Below are positions 35,512 through 44,917 of a stretch of 44,917 nt of DNA, piece by piece. How positions within the stretch are numbered: the stretch's first letter is position 1; each line of letters starts with the position of its first letter. The notes beneath the pieces were generated by a model. The model did not search any database. It was not told the origin of the DNA and saw nothing but the letters and a program-made list of their open reading frames with translations. Source of the stretch: Ophiocordyceps camponoti-saundersi (nom. inval.) (taxonomy: Eukaryota > Ascomycota > Sordariomycetes > Hypocreales > Ophiocordycipitaceae); the NCBI GenBank assembly GCA_003339415.1, contig PDHQ01000280.1, positions 1 to 44,917 on the forward strand, in the 5' to 3' direction. The position numbers and the translations under genes are program-made.

Positions 35512-35729
35512 AAATAAATACGTTTAGTTATTTATTTATTATTTATTATAAATAGGATAAAAATTATAAAACTTATAATATAATATTATTTATTTTATTA
35601 ATAAAATTTAAAAACCTTTTATAAAAAGGAAAATAATAAAAATAATAATTTTTAAAAAAAATTATAAGAGGAAAATCTAAGAAAAGCTTAAATAAGATAA
35701 AAACCTCTTTATTAAAATAAGCTTATTTT
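35512..35729 (-). other. Copia 3' untranslated stretch
   Basis: A-rich and T-rich sequence between the end of RNase H and the polypurine tract. No reading frame seen. Confidence 0.5.
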
Positions 35730-35972
35730 AAAGATAATAGATTAGCAAGACCGTGGAAGGTAGTGCTATCTAATTCTTTTATAAAGATATCTGCTATATT
35801 ATCCTTACTTTTAGTATAATAAATAGTTATAAGTTTATTTCTTAAGTTTTATCTTAAATAGAAATAAGTTAAGTCGATATGTTTTAACTTTTTATAAAAT
35901 TTAGGATTTTCTGCTAGCCTTAAAGCTGCAGTATTATCTGTTAATAAATAAGGTATTATAGCAGGTATTTTA
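35730..35972 (-). pseudogene. pol: Copia pol, RNase H C-terminal part
   Basis: Read on the minus strand this gives the end of a Ty1/copia polyprotein. LLTDNTAALRLAENPKF (about 35955-35905) carries the catalytic Asp of copia RNase H. KHIDL follows near 35880, and the terminal DNIADIFIKEL (about 35800-35770) matches the family's DQLADIFTKAL. Only a few stops are present and many CA/TG remain, so this part is less decayed than the LINE and gypsy copies. The upstream half lies beyond a 614-bp insertion, at 36587-36740. Integrase and reverse transcriptase are missing from the window. Confidence 0.9.
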
Positions 35973-36586
35973 GTAAGGGAAGAAGGACACCCTAAGCTAG
36001 CGTAGCAAATACCTAAGAGGCGTAACTTCTTAGGTAACTAGAGTCTTTAACTAATATAAGGGGGGATCTCTAGCTATAAGGGGAGGCGCTAGATATAATT
36101 CTTTATAGGGAAAATAATAGGAAGTCGATTTCCTATATAAAGATAAAAGTAGTAAGGGAGAAGAACTTAGGGACTATTTAATTAATAGTTAAAGACTTTA
36201 AAATAAGTATTTAAATTAGTAATTTAAAGTATAAAAATATAAAATTTAAAATAAAGTTATAATTCCGTTTAGTAGAGTTTTTATTATAAGTCCTCTCTAT
36301 AACTTAATTTACTATATACGACTTTTATAAAAGCTATAAAGATAAGCTTAAGGGCTAATTCTTACTTAATTCCTTCCTCTTTACGAGGAAACTAAACTAT
36401 ACTATATACTTAGCGATAGCCCCTTATCCTATTATTATTACCCTTAATAGTTCTAAAGCGTTAAAATATCCGAGAACTAAAAGGACTTAAAGGACTATTT
36501 AATCGTAACCTATATAAGCCCCTAATAACTTGCTATCTTAGTTTAGCGTTATTTTTCTTCGAGGTATGTCTTTCACCGCCGCTAAA
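35973..36586. mobile_element. 614-bp insert with 8-bp target duplication, hAT-like
   Basis: This segment interrupts the copia RNase H frame. GTATTTTA occurs immediately before it (35965-35972) and after it (36587-36594). An 8-bp duplication is the hallmark of hAT-superfamily transposons. The ends are only loosely inverted: TAAGGGAAGAAGGACA at the left against TTAGCGGCGGTGAAAGACA on the reverse strand at the right. The body carries no recognisable transposase, and at 614 bp it would be a non-autonomous (MITE-like) copy. Removing it and one duplication rejoins LNIKI-type copia sequence to the rest of RNase H. Confidence 0.65.
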
Positions 36587-36740
36587 GTATTTTAATATTT
36601 AAGCTATTATTTATTAATAAAAATAGCTTATTAAGGTATAAGGCTTCTTTATTAGCCTCCTTTAAACCTATAAACTTAGCCTCGCAGCTGCTAAGTGCTA
36701 TAGCTTTTTATTTAGTATAAGACTAGCTTATAATATTATT
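36587..36740 (-). pseudogene. pol: Copia pol, RNase H N-terminal part
   Basis: Minus-strand translation gives KAIALSSCEAKFIGLKEA and then NKEALYLNKLF, matching the copia RNase H block ALSSCEAEYIALSEAAKEA. It continues the fragment at 35730-35972 once the 614-bp insert is removed. LINE B interrupts the element immediately upstream (36746), and the rest of pol is not found on its other side. Confidence 0.9.
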
Positions 36741-36745
36741 ATATA
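36724..36745. repeat. Left target-site duplication of LINE B
   Basis: The sequence TAGCTTATAATATTATTATA at this site recurs at 44030-44049 without one TA, on the far side of LINE B. The roughly 20-bp direct repeat marks the LINE insertion into the copia remnant. Confidence 0.75.
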
Positions 36746-39110
36746 TATATTATATTACTTTAATAACTTATAAGGTATCTAGGTATATAAAGGGTAGGAA
36801 GAGGGGAAAAACCGGGCCGGGCCTAGGGGAAAACCCCTTACTAAGTAGTTAGTAGCTAGCAAGGTAAGAATAGTAAGTAAGGAGAGGGTGCTATAGCGGG
36901 CCTTATACTAGTCCGCTAGGTTATAGTAGCGGGTCTAAGGTAGATTAAGCCGGGGTTTAGGGGTTACTAAGATAAAAGCGGCCGCGAACCTTAGCTATAA
37001 GAGGGTAAATATAAGCTAAAACCTTAGTAAGGGAAGGAGGTATATACTATTATAAAGTAAAGAGGTATATATTAATATATACCGTAGCGCCCCGTAATTA
37101 GTAAATAAGCTACCGCGGGGTATAAAATCTTATAGCTTATATAACGCGGGGCCCCTTTCTTTTATAAATAATATTAACCTTAACTTCTCTTATTATAATA
37201 ATAATAGCTCGTAATTATAATATAAAAACTAATAATAAATAAGCTATATTTTATAATAGTTATATTTTTAAACTTACTTAAAACCGCGTCCGCTATTTAT
37301 ACGCTAGCTATTAATATTAGCTAAATAAGTCGCGCCCTATTTAAGTTATATATTAATAAAATTAAGCTAATATATAATAGCTATAAACGCGCGCGTATAT
37401 ATTACTTATACTTAGATAAACTTTACCTATATACTTATATATCCTTAACTTAAAGATAACGCTAAGGAGCTATATATTATATAAGCTAAGCGTTATAGTA
37501 AGTAATAAAAATTTAAAAGGGTATAAGCTATAGCTAAGAAAGATCTCGCCTTAATTTAAAATTTAAGCTAAAGCTATATTTATAAGAATATAGTTAAGGT
37601 AAGGAACGCCTTAAGGGGTATCCGTATTAAGGTTATAAAGGAGGTAAAGGAAGTAAAGGAAAAGGGGGGGGAGATATCCGTTTCCGTACTTAAGTTAATC
37701 TACGCTATTTTAAAGTAAGTTAACGCTTATATTAATTAATAAACTTTAAGCTTTATAAGTATAGCTTATAATATACTAAACTTAAGCTAGAAAGTAATAA
37801 TAATATTTAAAAAGCTAGGAGAGCTAGCCTAAGCTCCGCTTAGGGTAAGGGCAGATATAACTTATAAGATAAGTAAAATATATAAGCTAGTAATAACGAA
37901 GCTTACTAAGGTAGCGCTTATAGCGCTTTTAAAAAGTAAGGGTAAGAGATAAATATCTCTTATTATAGTTTAAATACGCTTTACTAAAAGGAAGGCTTAC
38001 GCTATACTTAAAACTTTTATAATTATATTAGATATAGATAATAATAATAATAACTTATTACCTATTTTTATTATTAACTTAGAATATTTATATCTTATTA
38101 GGGTATACTTTAAGGAGAGCGAGGGAGGGAGCTTATACTAAGTTAGTTTCGGCGATAATAAAATTCTAAAGTTAGAAGCCACGCTAGCGCTAAATATAGT
38201 AAAGATAAGCCTAACTAGTAAGGGGGTAGCTAAGTTACTTATAATAAAAAAAACTCTAGTTAAGGCGGCGGCCGCTATAGCGGCTACTAATACTTACGCG
38301 GCTATAATAAACTATAATATTATTATAGTAAAGATAGATTTAGCTAAGTTTTATCTCCCTTAAACGCTTAGAGTTACCTTACCTTAAATTACTTAGTTAC
38401 TTAGCGTTAGCTAAGAGTTCTAGTTACTCGGTTTCTAATATAACTTACCTTTTACTAACTTAAAATTATTAGAGAAATATAAACTTAAGCTATACCTTAG
38501 CAGAGTATTAAGGAGGCGTAAAAGGCTCCGCGGTTATAAGCTATTACTAAAATATCTAAAAATCCTAAAATTAGATAAGTTATTTCTTAATAAGGATAAT
38601 AAACTAATACTAATAATAACTACTTTTAGTAATATATAGCTTACTATTACGCTAAATCTTATTATTACTCTAAGCTTATTTTAGTAATAAGTAACTTTAC
38701 TTAAGCTAGTTATTACTTTAAGCTTATTATAATAATAGGTAACTACTTTATAGCTAATTACTATATTAAACTTATTATAAGCTACTATACTAATAGTAAC
38801 TCTAAGTAGGACGCGCCTCGCTTTAAGTTTTAGTAGCTTTATGCTAAGTAAACTTACGTTACGGGGCTAGCGTTAGTTTATAATTACTCTTACTAATAAG
38901 GTAGCCGGAAAAGTTAAGGAGTCGTTAAATAGGGGAGGAGACGATAACTTAGATTTAGTAAATATAGATTCCTTTAAGATATAAAGTAAATCGTAAATAA
39001 GGCGGGTAAATTAATAATATTATAATTACGGTAATTTATATAAAATAAGGCTATATTTAGCTTTAGTTAAACTTAAGAGTATTAGTATAAAGCGTATTAG
39101 TAAGCTAGAA
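36746..39110 (-). other. LINE B 3' region
   Basis: Counterpart of 1656-4030 in LINE A, with the same GC islands (36815-36960). The plus-strand frame noted in LINE A is also in register here (checked at 37641 and 38472). That shows only that no indels separate the copies. Confidence 0.5.
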
Positions 39111-42100
39111 TTAGTATAAGTTAGTATATTAAAGTATTTACTTTATAATTATAGTTACTAATAAGTAGCGGTTAAGCTTTAGTTATAGTTTAATATTAGA
39201 GGAGATAAGCTAAGGTAGTTTATAGCGCTATTTAACTAATTAAGGGTATTAAAAAATTAAGTAATAAGTATTCTCTAATTTAGTTTCGTATTAATATAAA
39301 AGGGAGACTATTTCTAGTATATACTTATAAAAAAAGAACTTTTTAAAATTAATTTTACCTATATAGAGTTATATAATTATAATACTAACGTATTTCGGTA
39401 AGTCTCTATATCTCTTAAGCGATTTTAGCTTATTAAGGTAAGGCGGGAAATTAAAAAGAAATAAAGTAAGCTTAGAATATTTTATATATAATTAGTCTTT
39501 AGAGTCTTTTTATTATATTTTCTAGTCTTAGTAAAGAAAGTTTATTATAAACTTCTTATTTAAAGGTAATATATCGCGTTTTATCTACGTTTAAACTTAA
39601 CGTATATATTCCTCTAGTAGCTATTTAGCTTTTTATTATTTTATTAGTTAATAAGGGGGGAAGCGTAATAGGAACCTTAAAATATCTTTAAAAGCGGTTT
39701 AGATCTTATCTAATATTATTATATCCTCTAAATAGCGGAGGGTATTAGTTTTCCTTTTATTTAAGTAAAAATTAAGTAAAGGAACTTAAAACTTAGCTTT
39801 AAGGTAATAAATAAGCGTAGCTTTATAAGCTTTAAATACTATTTTAAAATATTATAACTATTTTAGTCCTAGGGCTTTAGCTAGGCCTAATAGGTTTCCG
39901 CTTATAAAAATAATAATATAAAATATAATAGTAATATATATAATAAGTAACTAGATAACCTTTATATAAAGTTTATAAGCTTAAGTAAGGAGGTAACTTT
40001 AAGTAAAAGCGGATAAAAGGGAAAGGGCGAGGTTTTAGTAAAGGAGCTTAGTATATATAATTCGTAAATAAGGTTTCTATTATAGCTACTAATAAATTTA
40101 AACGCCTAAGAGTCTTACCTTAAAAATAAGGTAAATTTAATAATCCCTTAGTTAGACTAAGTTTATTTCTAAAATATATTTTTAGGAAAAATATATAAGC
40201 TCGCTCTTCTCTAGCTTAAATTTTATACTATAATTACGCGCTTATTATTTATATATTACCTATATAGCTTAAAGCTATTTTATAATTATCGTAAAGTTAG
40301 GCCTAATATTAAAAAAGTTTATATTATCCGCGAAACCGATTACTTATATTTTTTCCTCGTATATTAGCTAGTTATAAAGCGGGGCTATATATAAAATAAA
40401 TAAGATAGCGGAGAGCGGCAAACTTTAAGGAATTTTAATCTTAATTTAATATAGTTTTAAAATCTTACTATTAAAGTAAAGTTAGGAGGTACGGTTTTAT
40501 AAGTAGCTATTAAGAAAGGCTAGGATCTAGTTTAGGAATCTTAGATACTTAAGTTTAGTAATAAGTTTATTATAATATATAATATTAAACGCTCCCTTAA
40601 TATTAAGTTATAGGAAGGACGCTACTTTTTTCTTAGCTTAGGTAGCTTAAATAAGCTTAGTAATTATAAGGATAGCTAGCTTTATAAACTAGTTCCGCTT
40701 ATTACCTATTTAGCCTTTAAGGAGGAGTTAGTATAATTTCGCGGCCTTAGTAATTTATTATCTTATTATAATCTCTAGGATTTTGCCTAAGTAATATAAT
40801 AAAAATATAAGCTTATAAGCACTTACCTCTTAATAAGCTTTTAATTTCTTTTTAAACTTACGTAAGATAATTATAATAGCGGACTATAACTAAGGCGGGA
40901 AATAACTAAATTATATATACGCTTAGAAGATTATAGCTAGCTAGGTAATAAAGATAAGGTAATATATCTTAATAAATCTAATAAGAATATTATTTACTTT
41001 AGCTACCTTCTAGAAAGTTATTAACTTAAGCGTTATAAAAATATTAGTTTAAGTAATCTTAATATTAATAAAAAACCTAAGTTTAGGTAATCTAATATCG
41101 GTTAGAAGTACGCTATAAAGCTAAGAAAAAAACTAATTAGTTAAAATATTAGCTTTAGCTATATAGCTATTAGCTTAAGATTTATTAATTATCTTTAGCG
41201 TAAGGAGATAAACCGGATCTTAAGGGAGATTATTTTAGATATAAGCTTAACGTTTAATATATTAAAACTTAAAAAGTAAGCTAGCGATAATATAAAGGAA
41301 AGATTACTAATAAGTATATTTTACTAAGTTTATAGCTATCCTCTAAGTAAAAGCTATCTCCTAAAGCTATTATTAAAAGGAGTCTAAAAAAAGGGACTTA
41401 TATTTACGCTAAGCTTACTTAGCTACTTAAGTAGCTAAGGCCATAGCTAGGGTAAACTACGCCGCCTTATAAAAATAGGAAAAGGCGATAAATAGCACTA
41501 TTTAGTTAATAATAAATTATAGTTTTTAGTAAAGTTAGTTAAGGGCGTTATTAATCTCTATTAGGTTATTAAGAGGGGAAGGTAAAAAGGTAATCTTAGC
41601 TAAGAATTTATAATAAACTAAGTTTAAGTTTACTTATTTTTATTATAAGTATAGTATATACGCTACTATAAGTATAAGAATACTAATTATAAGAGATTAG
41701 GGGATATAATTAGATTTAGTAAAGTTAAGGTTTAGATTAGTATAATATATATATAAGTCCGCTATAGCTTAGACTAAGTTAAGCGTATTATCCTTATATT
41801 TATAGAAAATTTAAATATATTCTCCCTTTAAAATAAGGAGTTAAAATTATAGCTTAATTATCTTATAAATAAGCTAATCTAAGTTATTAGAAAGCCTCTT
41901 ATAATAGTCCTAAAGCGGGTAATATAAGTTAAAGATATTAACTAGGACGCGGTTAAGGTTTAGGGGAAGGTCTTAAAAAATTAAAACGCTACTATTATAA
42001 GAAGTATTAAGGGGAGAGTAGATAAAAATAAACTAAAGTCTAGAACGGAAAATAATACTTATTTAGTTTTCCCTTATTTTTAAGAACTAAGTAAATATAT

Positions 42101-42410
42101 TATATCTTTTATAAATATAGATTAAAGTATAGCCGCTACTATAGATAAGGCGGTAAGGCGAAGTCCTAAGCGGAGGAGGCTTAGCGCTAGGGTAGCTAAT
42201 AGTTTCCTAAAAAATAATAATATTATAATCCGATTTATTACTAAATACTAGCTTAGCTAGCTTAGTACGCTTATTTATATTCTAAGAAAAAACTTTTATA
42301 GATATAAGGAAATAGTTATAATAATATTAGTTTCTTTACTATAATTTCTTTATAGCTTAGTTATAAATCTTATCTAAGTCTAGGCTAGGGCTAGGGTAAT
42401 TAGTACTTCT
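39110..42410 (-). pseudogene. LINE B ORF2: APE endonuclease-reverse transcriptase (dead)
   Basis: Collinear with ORF2 of LINE A. RT motif C is at 40343-40317 and reads GFADNINFF: the residue before the Asp pair is Ala here and Ile in LINE A, so the ancestor probably had Ala or Val, as in the Tad family's GFVDD. Motif B lies about 85 bases upstream on the minus strand. Stops are TAA/TAG. This copy could not be functional. Confidence 0.88.
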
Positions 42411-42429
42411 ACGCTTTTTTAAATAGTAA

Positions 42430-43980
42430 GGTTAAGTTAAATTAAAGATAAAGCTAGTTTATTAATAGTTTATATAAGTAGGATATTATCTATATCTTAA
42501 AAGAGGGAGGCACTCTAAGCCTATTAGATAAAGTATCTTATTACTTTAGGGGTATCCTTAATTACTTATATTTTAGTAGCGGGGCGGCCCTTTTCGAAGC
42601 TTAGGGGTTATCTATACTTTTTTCTAATAACGAACTAGCTTAAGGATATATTATATATAATAACGTCCTTAGTTATTACTAATTTTATTAGTTATAAGAT
42701 AAATTATAAGCTAGGCTTAGTAAATCTAACTAGTTATTTCTTATAATAAGCTTTTACCTAATCTTAGTACTTAATAATAATAAGGTAAAGCCTAGATTAT
42801 ATAAAATAATCCCCGCTATAAGAGATATAATAAAATAAGTATCTTTTAATTTTAGTATAGGAGTTATCCTCGTTCTTATAATTAGTTACTTTATATTTAC
42901 TATAAAGCTTAAGGTATTTATATATTTTAGTAATATACTTAAAATAATAATAATTATAATATTACTAAAAGCGGACTATATTTAAGAATAGCTTTATATA
43001 AAAAATTTAAATATTAATAGCTAGCTTATTATTATAAAGTTTATTAATATCGATTAGTAATATAACGCTAATAATAACCGCTATCTTAATAAATCTAAGC
43101 TAGAGCTTAAGCGCTTATAAATAAGCTACGAGTATTTTATTAACTTATACTATTTTATTAAAAAGGTTATTATATTCCCTAATAATAAAGTTTAAAGAAA
43201 GTCCCTTAGTAATAATATTATAAATCTTATTTACGATAATCGCCTTATCGCTAAAAATAAGCGTAACTTAGCCTAGGTCCTAAGTAAAGGTAACTATATC
43301 TTTATTAAAAGTAAGTTTAATATCCTTATTATTAAAGTAATATATAACTAAATATAAGTTAAAGCGAATAGTAATATTAATAGCTTATATAATATTATAT
43401 ATTATCTTATTTATAATATTATTTATTATATCCGCTAAACGAATAATAATTTCCTTTTTATAATATAAGGGAAGCTTTTTTTTTAAGTTATATAATAGAA
43501 TTAAAGCTAATATAACTTATACTTATATTCGGTATCCTCCTTATTTTATTATCTCCGAATATAATAATTTACGGAGAGTAATAATAATAATATTTTTAAT
43601 TTCCTTATATATAATATAATTAATCTAAATTTAGATTTAGTTTAATTTAAGTTTCCTATAAGCTATTATTATAGCTTAAGCTACGCGGAATATATTAGCT
43701 AATATAATACTTAATAATTAATAATATAATTTTTTCTTATTTTTACTAATTAAGATTTATAATAATTTTTAATTATATTTATTATATTTTCTATTAAAGT
43801 TAGTATTTCTAAATTAATATATAGATAAATTTAACTTATATTCGGAGCGCGTTATAGCTTTAGTTCTTTTATGAAAATTTTTTCCTCCTCCGCCGCGGTC
43901 GCGACTACCCCTAGCTAGAACTTAGCTAAGCATAGCCCTACTCCGAATTAAATAGCGAATCTAATACCGCTAATATTTTA
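42430..43980 (-). pseudogene. LINE B ORF1-like region
   Basis: Counterpart of 7350-8900. Position suggests the gag-like ORF1; no zinc knuckle is legible. A GC-rich patch at 43885-43925 matches 8805-8845 of LINE A. Confidence 0.35.
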
Positions 43981-44050
43981 CCTTTTTCTTTTAGATTATG
44001 CCTTATATTAGGCGCGTGTCTCCTTTTTTTAGCTTAATATTATTATATAT

Positions 44051-44242
44051 TATAATAGTCTTATTAAGAGTGCGATACTAAAGTAAGCTAAAAAGGAGTT
44101 ATAATTAAAGCTATTAAAGAGAGGAAGGAGAGGGGAGAGAAGCCCCCCTCCTAAGCTAGCTATATACCCCGTATAATAACTAAGCGCTATTAGGAAGACT
44201 TAAATATATCCGCTATAATCCCCCTTATCTAGCTATAATTAG
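44051..44242 (+). repeat. Truncated LTR of element Z
   Basis: The first 192 of 212 bases of the Z LTR are present, directly after the LINE B right target duplication. The match stops at 44242, where unrelated sequence begins. It may be a solo LTR cut by the neighbouring insertion, or the left LTR of a Z copy that has been split. Confidence 0.85.
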
Positions 44243-44430
44243 GGTTTGAAAAAAATTACGGGGTTAAAAAATCACTTATAAGTGATATGATTTTTCGTGA
44301 TTTAAATTACCGATTTTTGCTTAGTAAGTAATTTTTAATAATTTAAATCACTAGCGTGAAAAAATCACTTATAAGTGATTTTTTTAAAGATAATTTAAAT
44401 CACGAGTTTATAATTTTTATAATTTTTTTT
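44243..44430. repeat. Palindrome block with little RIP damage
   Basis: The palindrome ATCACTTATAAGTGAT occurs twice (44271-44286 and 44364-44379); the second is extended by A and T runs to 26 bases (44359-44384). A further inverted pair, CGTGATTTAAATTA (44296-44309) and its reverse complement (44391-44404), encloses the second palindrome, with another near-copy at about 44341-44352. CA and TG dinucleotides are frequent here, unlike in the flanking LTR. It starts exactly where the Z LTR is broken, so it may be the end of an inserted element that continues to the right. Confidence 0.8.
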
Positions 44431-44718
44431 AAAAATATAATTATTTAATATTTTAAATAAAAGAAAGAAAAAAGTAAGTAATATAAAAAGGTTTTTAAGT
44501 ATAGTTACTTTTATAAAAAGTTAAGAAAAGTAAAAAAAATAAAAAATATTAATAAGTAAAAAAAATAAAGTAATATTATAAAATTATAATATATTATATA
44601 ATAAGTTAAAATTATAATAATAATAATATAAGATTATAAAAAAGATTAATAAAAAAAAGTAATAAAAAGATTAATAAAAAAAGTAATAAAAAGATTTAAA
44701 AGAGTAATAAATAGTTAA
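44431..44718. other. A-rich stretch, no gene seen
   Basis: This is purine-rich and A-rich on the plus strand, with loose AGTAATAAAAAG-type iterations that become the regular 12-bp array at its right. No reading frame recognised. Confidence 0.5.
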
Positions 44719-44917
44719 AAGACTAATAAAAAGACTAATAAAAAGAGTAATAAAAAGACTAATAAGAAGACTAATAAGAAGACTAATAAGAAGACTAATA
44801 AGAAGACTAATAAGAAGACTAATAAGAAGACTAATAAGAAGACTAATAAGAAGACTAATAAGAAAGGTAAAAATAAGAGTAATAATAAGAGTAATAATAA
44901 AACTAATAAGAAAGGTA
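44719..44917. repeat. 12-bp A/G-rich minisatellite
   Basis: Units of AAGACTAATAAG: nine perfect copies at 44755-44862, with variants on both sides (for example AAGACTAATAAA at 44719 and 44731). The array reaches the window edge. In one frame it would encode Lys-Thr-Asn-Lys repeats without stops from about 44719, so it could be the repeat region of a protein, but nothing else supports coding. Confidence 0.9.

Larger units (their letters stand above)
36746..44029 (-). mobile_element. LINE B: second full-length Tad-type LINE, RIP-dead
   Basis: This 7.28-kb copy is collinear with LINE A (offset about 35,080) and in the same minus orientation. Differences are mostly transitions, with few indels. 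It is inserted in the copia remnant with a target duplication of about 20 bp. Both copies share the 3' AT-rich end and the TATACCT-like motif just inside it. The 5' end is slightly different from LINE A beyond 44020. Being full length, it was not produced by 5'-truncated insertion. Confidence 0.93.

Noticed and set aside
28192..44242. Z LTRs at 28192 and 44051 as the ends of one large element
   Set aside because: 26623 and 28192 already share an exact GTAAT duplication, which closes that element. The third LTR is truncated and next to unrelated insertions.
44271..44384. Palindromes as intrinsic terminators or a CRISPR array
   Set aside because: The organism is eukaryotic, the units are self-complementary with no spacer set of constant length, and only two copies exist.
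1..44917. Mitochondrial or bacterial AT-rich origin
   Set aside because: The sequence contains fungal-type Tad LINE, gypsy chromovirus and copia remnants and no organelle genes or RNAs. CpG is retained while CpA/TpG are lost, which is RIP and not organelle bias.
44719..44917. CDS for a Lys-Thr-Asn repeat protein
   Set aside because: Openness follows automatically from a 12-bp repeat without stops; there is no start, no unique coding sequence and no end in the window.

Overview
This window is a repeat graveyard from a filamentous ascomycete (Pezizomycotina). CpA and TpG are almost absent, TpA is in large excess and CpG is kept. Repeat copies differ from one another almost only by C/T and G/A transitions, and every recognisable reading frame is broken mainly by TAA and TAG. 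Together these are the signature of repeat-induced point mutation (RIP, CpA to TpA on either strand). I see no intact protein-coding gene, no tRNA and no rRNA, so coding regions are entered as pseudogenes. I cannot name a species.

Layout, left to right. 1-128 is a perfect 8-bp satellite. A 1.87-kb repeat called X here (copy X1, reverse) runs from about 566 to 9746 and is split by a full-length Tad-type LINE (LINE A, 1656-8960, minus strand). A fragment of a second unknown repeat, Y (Y1, minus), follows; it is split by a full-length Ty3/gypsy chromovirus (10177-17779, plus strand) with 300-bp LTRs and a TAAAT target duplication. Next are X2 (forward, with X3 inserted inside it, 18382 to about 21545), X4 (reverse, 21915-23780), and the longer Y2 copy (about 24060-26200). 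After these come a small non-autonomous LTR element Z (26623-28403, TSD GTAAT), an AT-rich tract with a decayed reading frame, and X5 (29486-31330). A long unidentified decayed reading frame W (about 31880-34822) ends at a Ty1/copia remnant on the minus strand (LTR 34828-35502, RNase H 35730-36740). That remnant is split by a 614-bp insert with an 8-bp target duplication and cut by a second full-length LINE (LINE B, 36746-44029). The window closes with a truncated Z LTR, a block of palindromes that still holds many CA/TG dinucleotides, and a 12-bp A/G-rich minisatellite.

The nesting gives a relative order. Y1 is older than the gypsy element; X1 is older than LINE A; X2 is older than X3; the copia copy is older than both the 614-bp insert and LINE B; the third Z LTR predates the palindromic block next to it. 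The copia LTR and RNase H and the palindromic block are visibly less RIP-mutated than the rest.

Most informative for follow-up: (1) X, a family with 14-19-bp target duplications, constant 5' end and short-repeat 3' tail, but no reverse transcriptase that I can find; (2) an in-frame A AAA AAC heptamer exactly where the gypsy gag frame hands over to the pol frame; (3) an antisense acidic reading frame between the chromodomain and the 3' LTR of the gypsy element; (4) the unidentified frames Y and W; (5) the unmutated palindromic block near the right edge. Coordinates of decayed elements are by eye and usually good to a few bases where a target duplication is given, and to tens of bases elsewhere.
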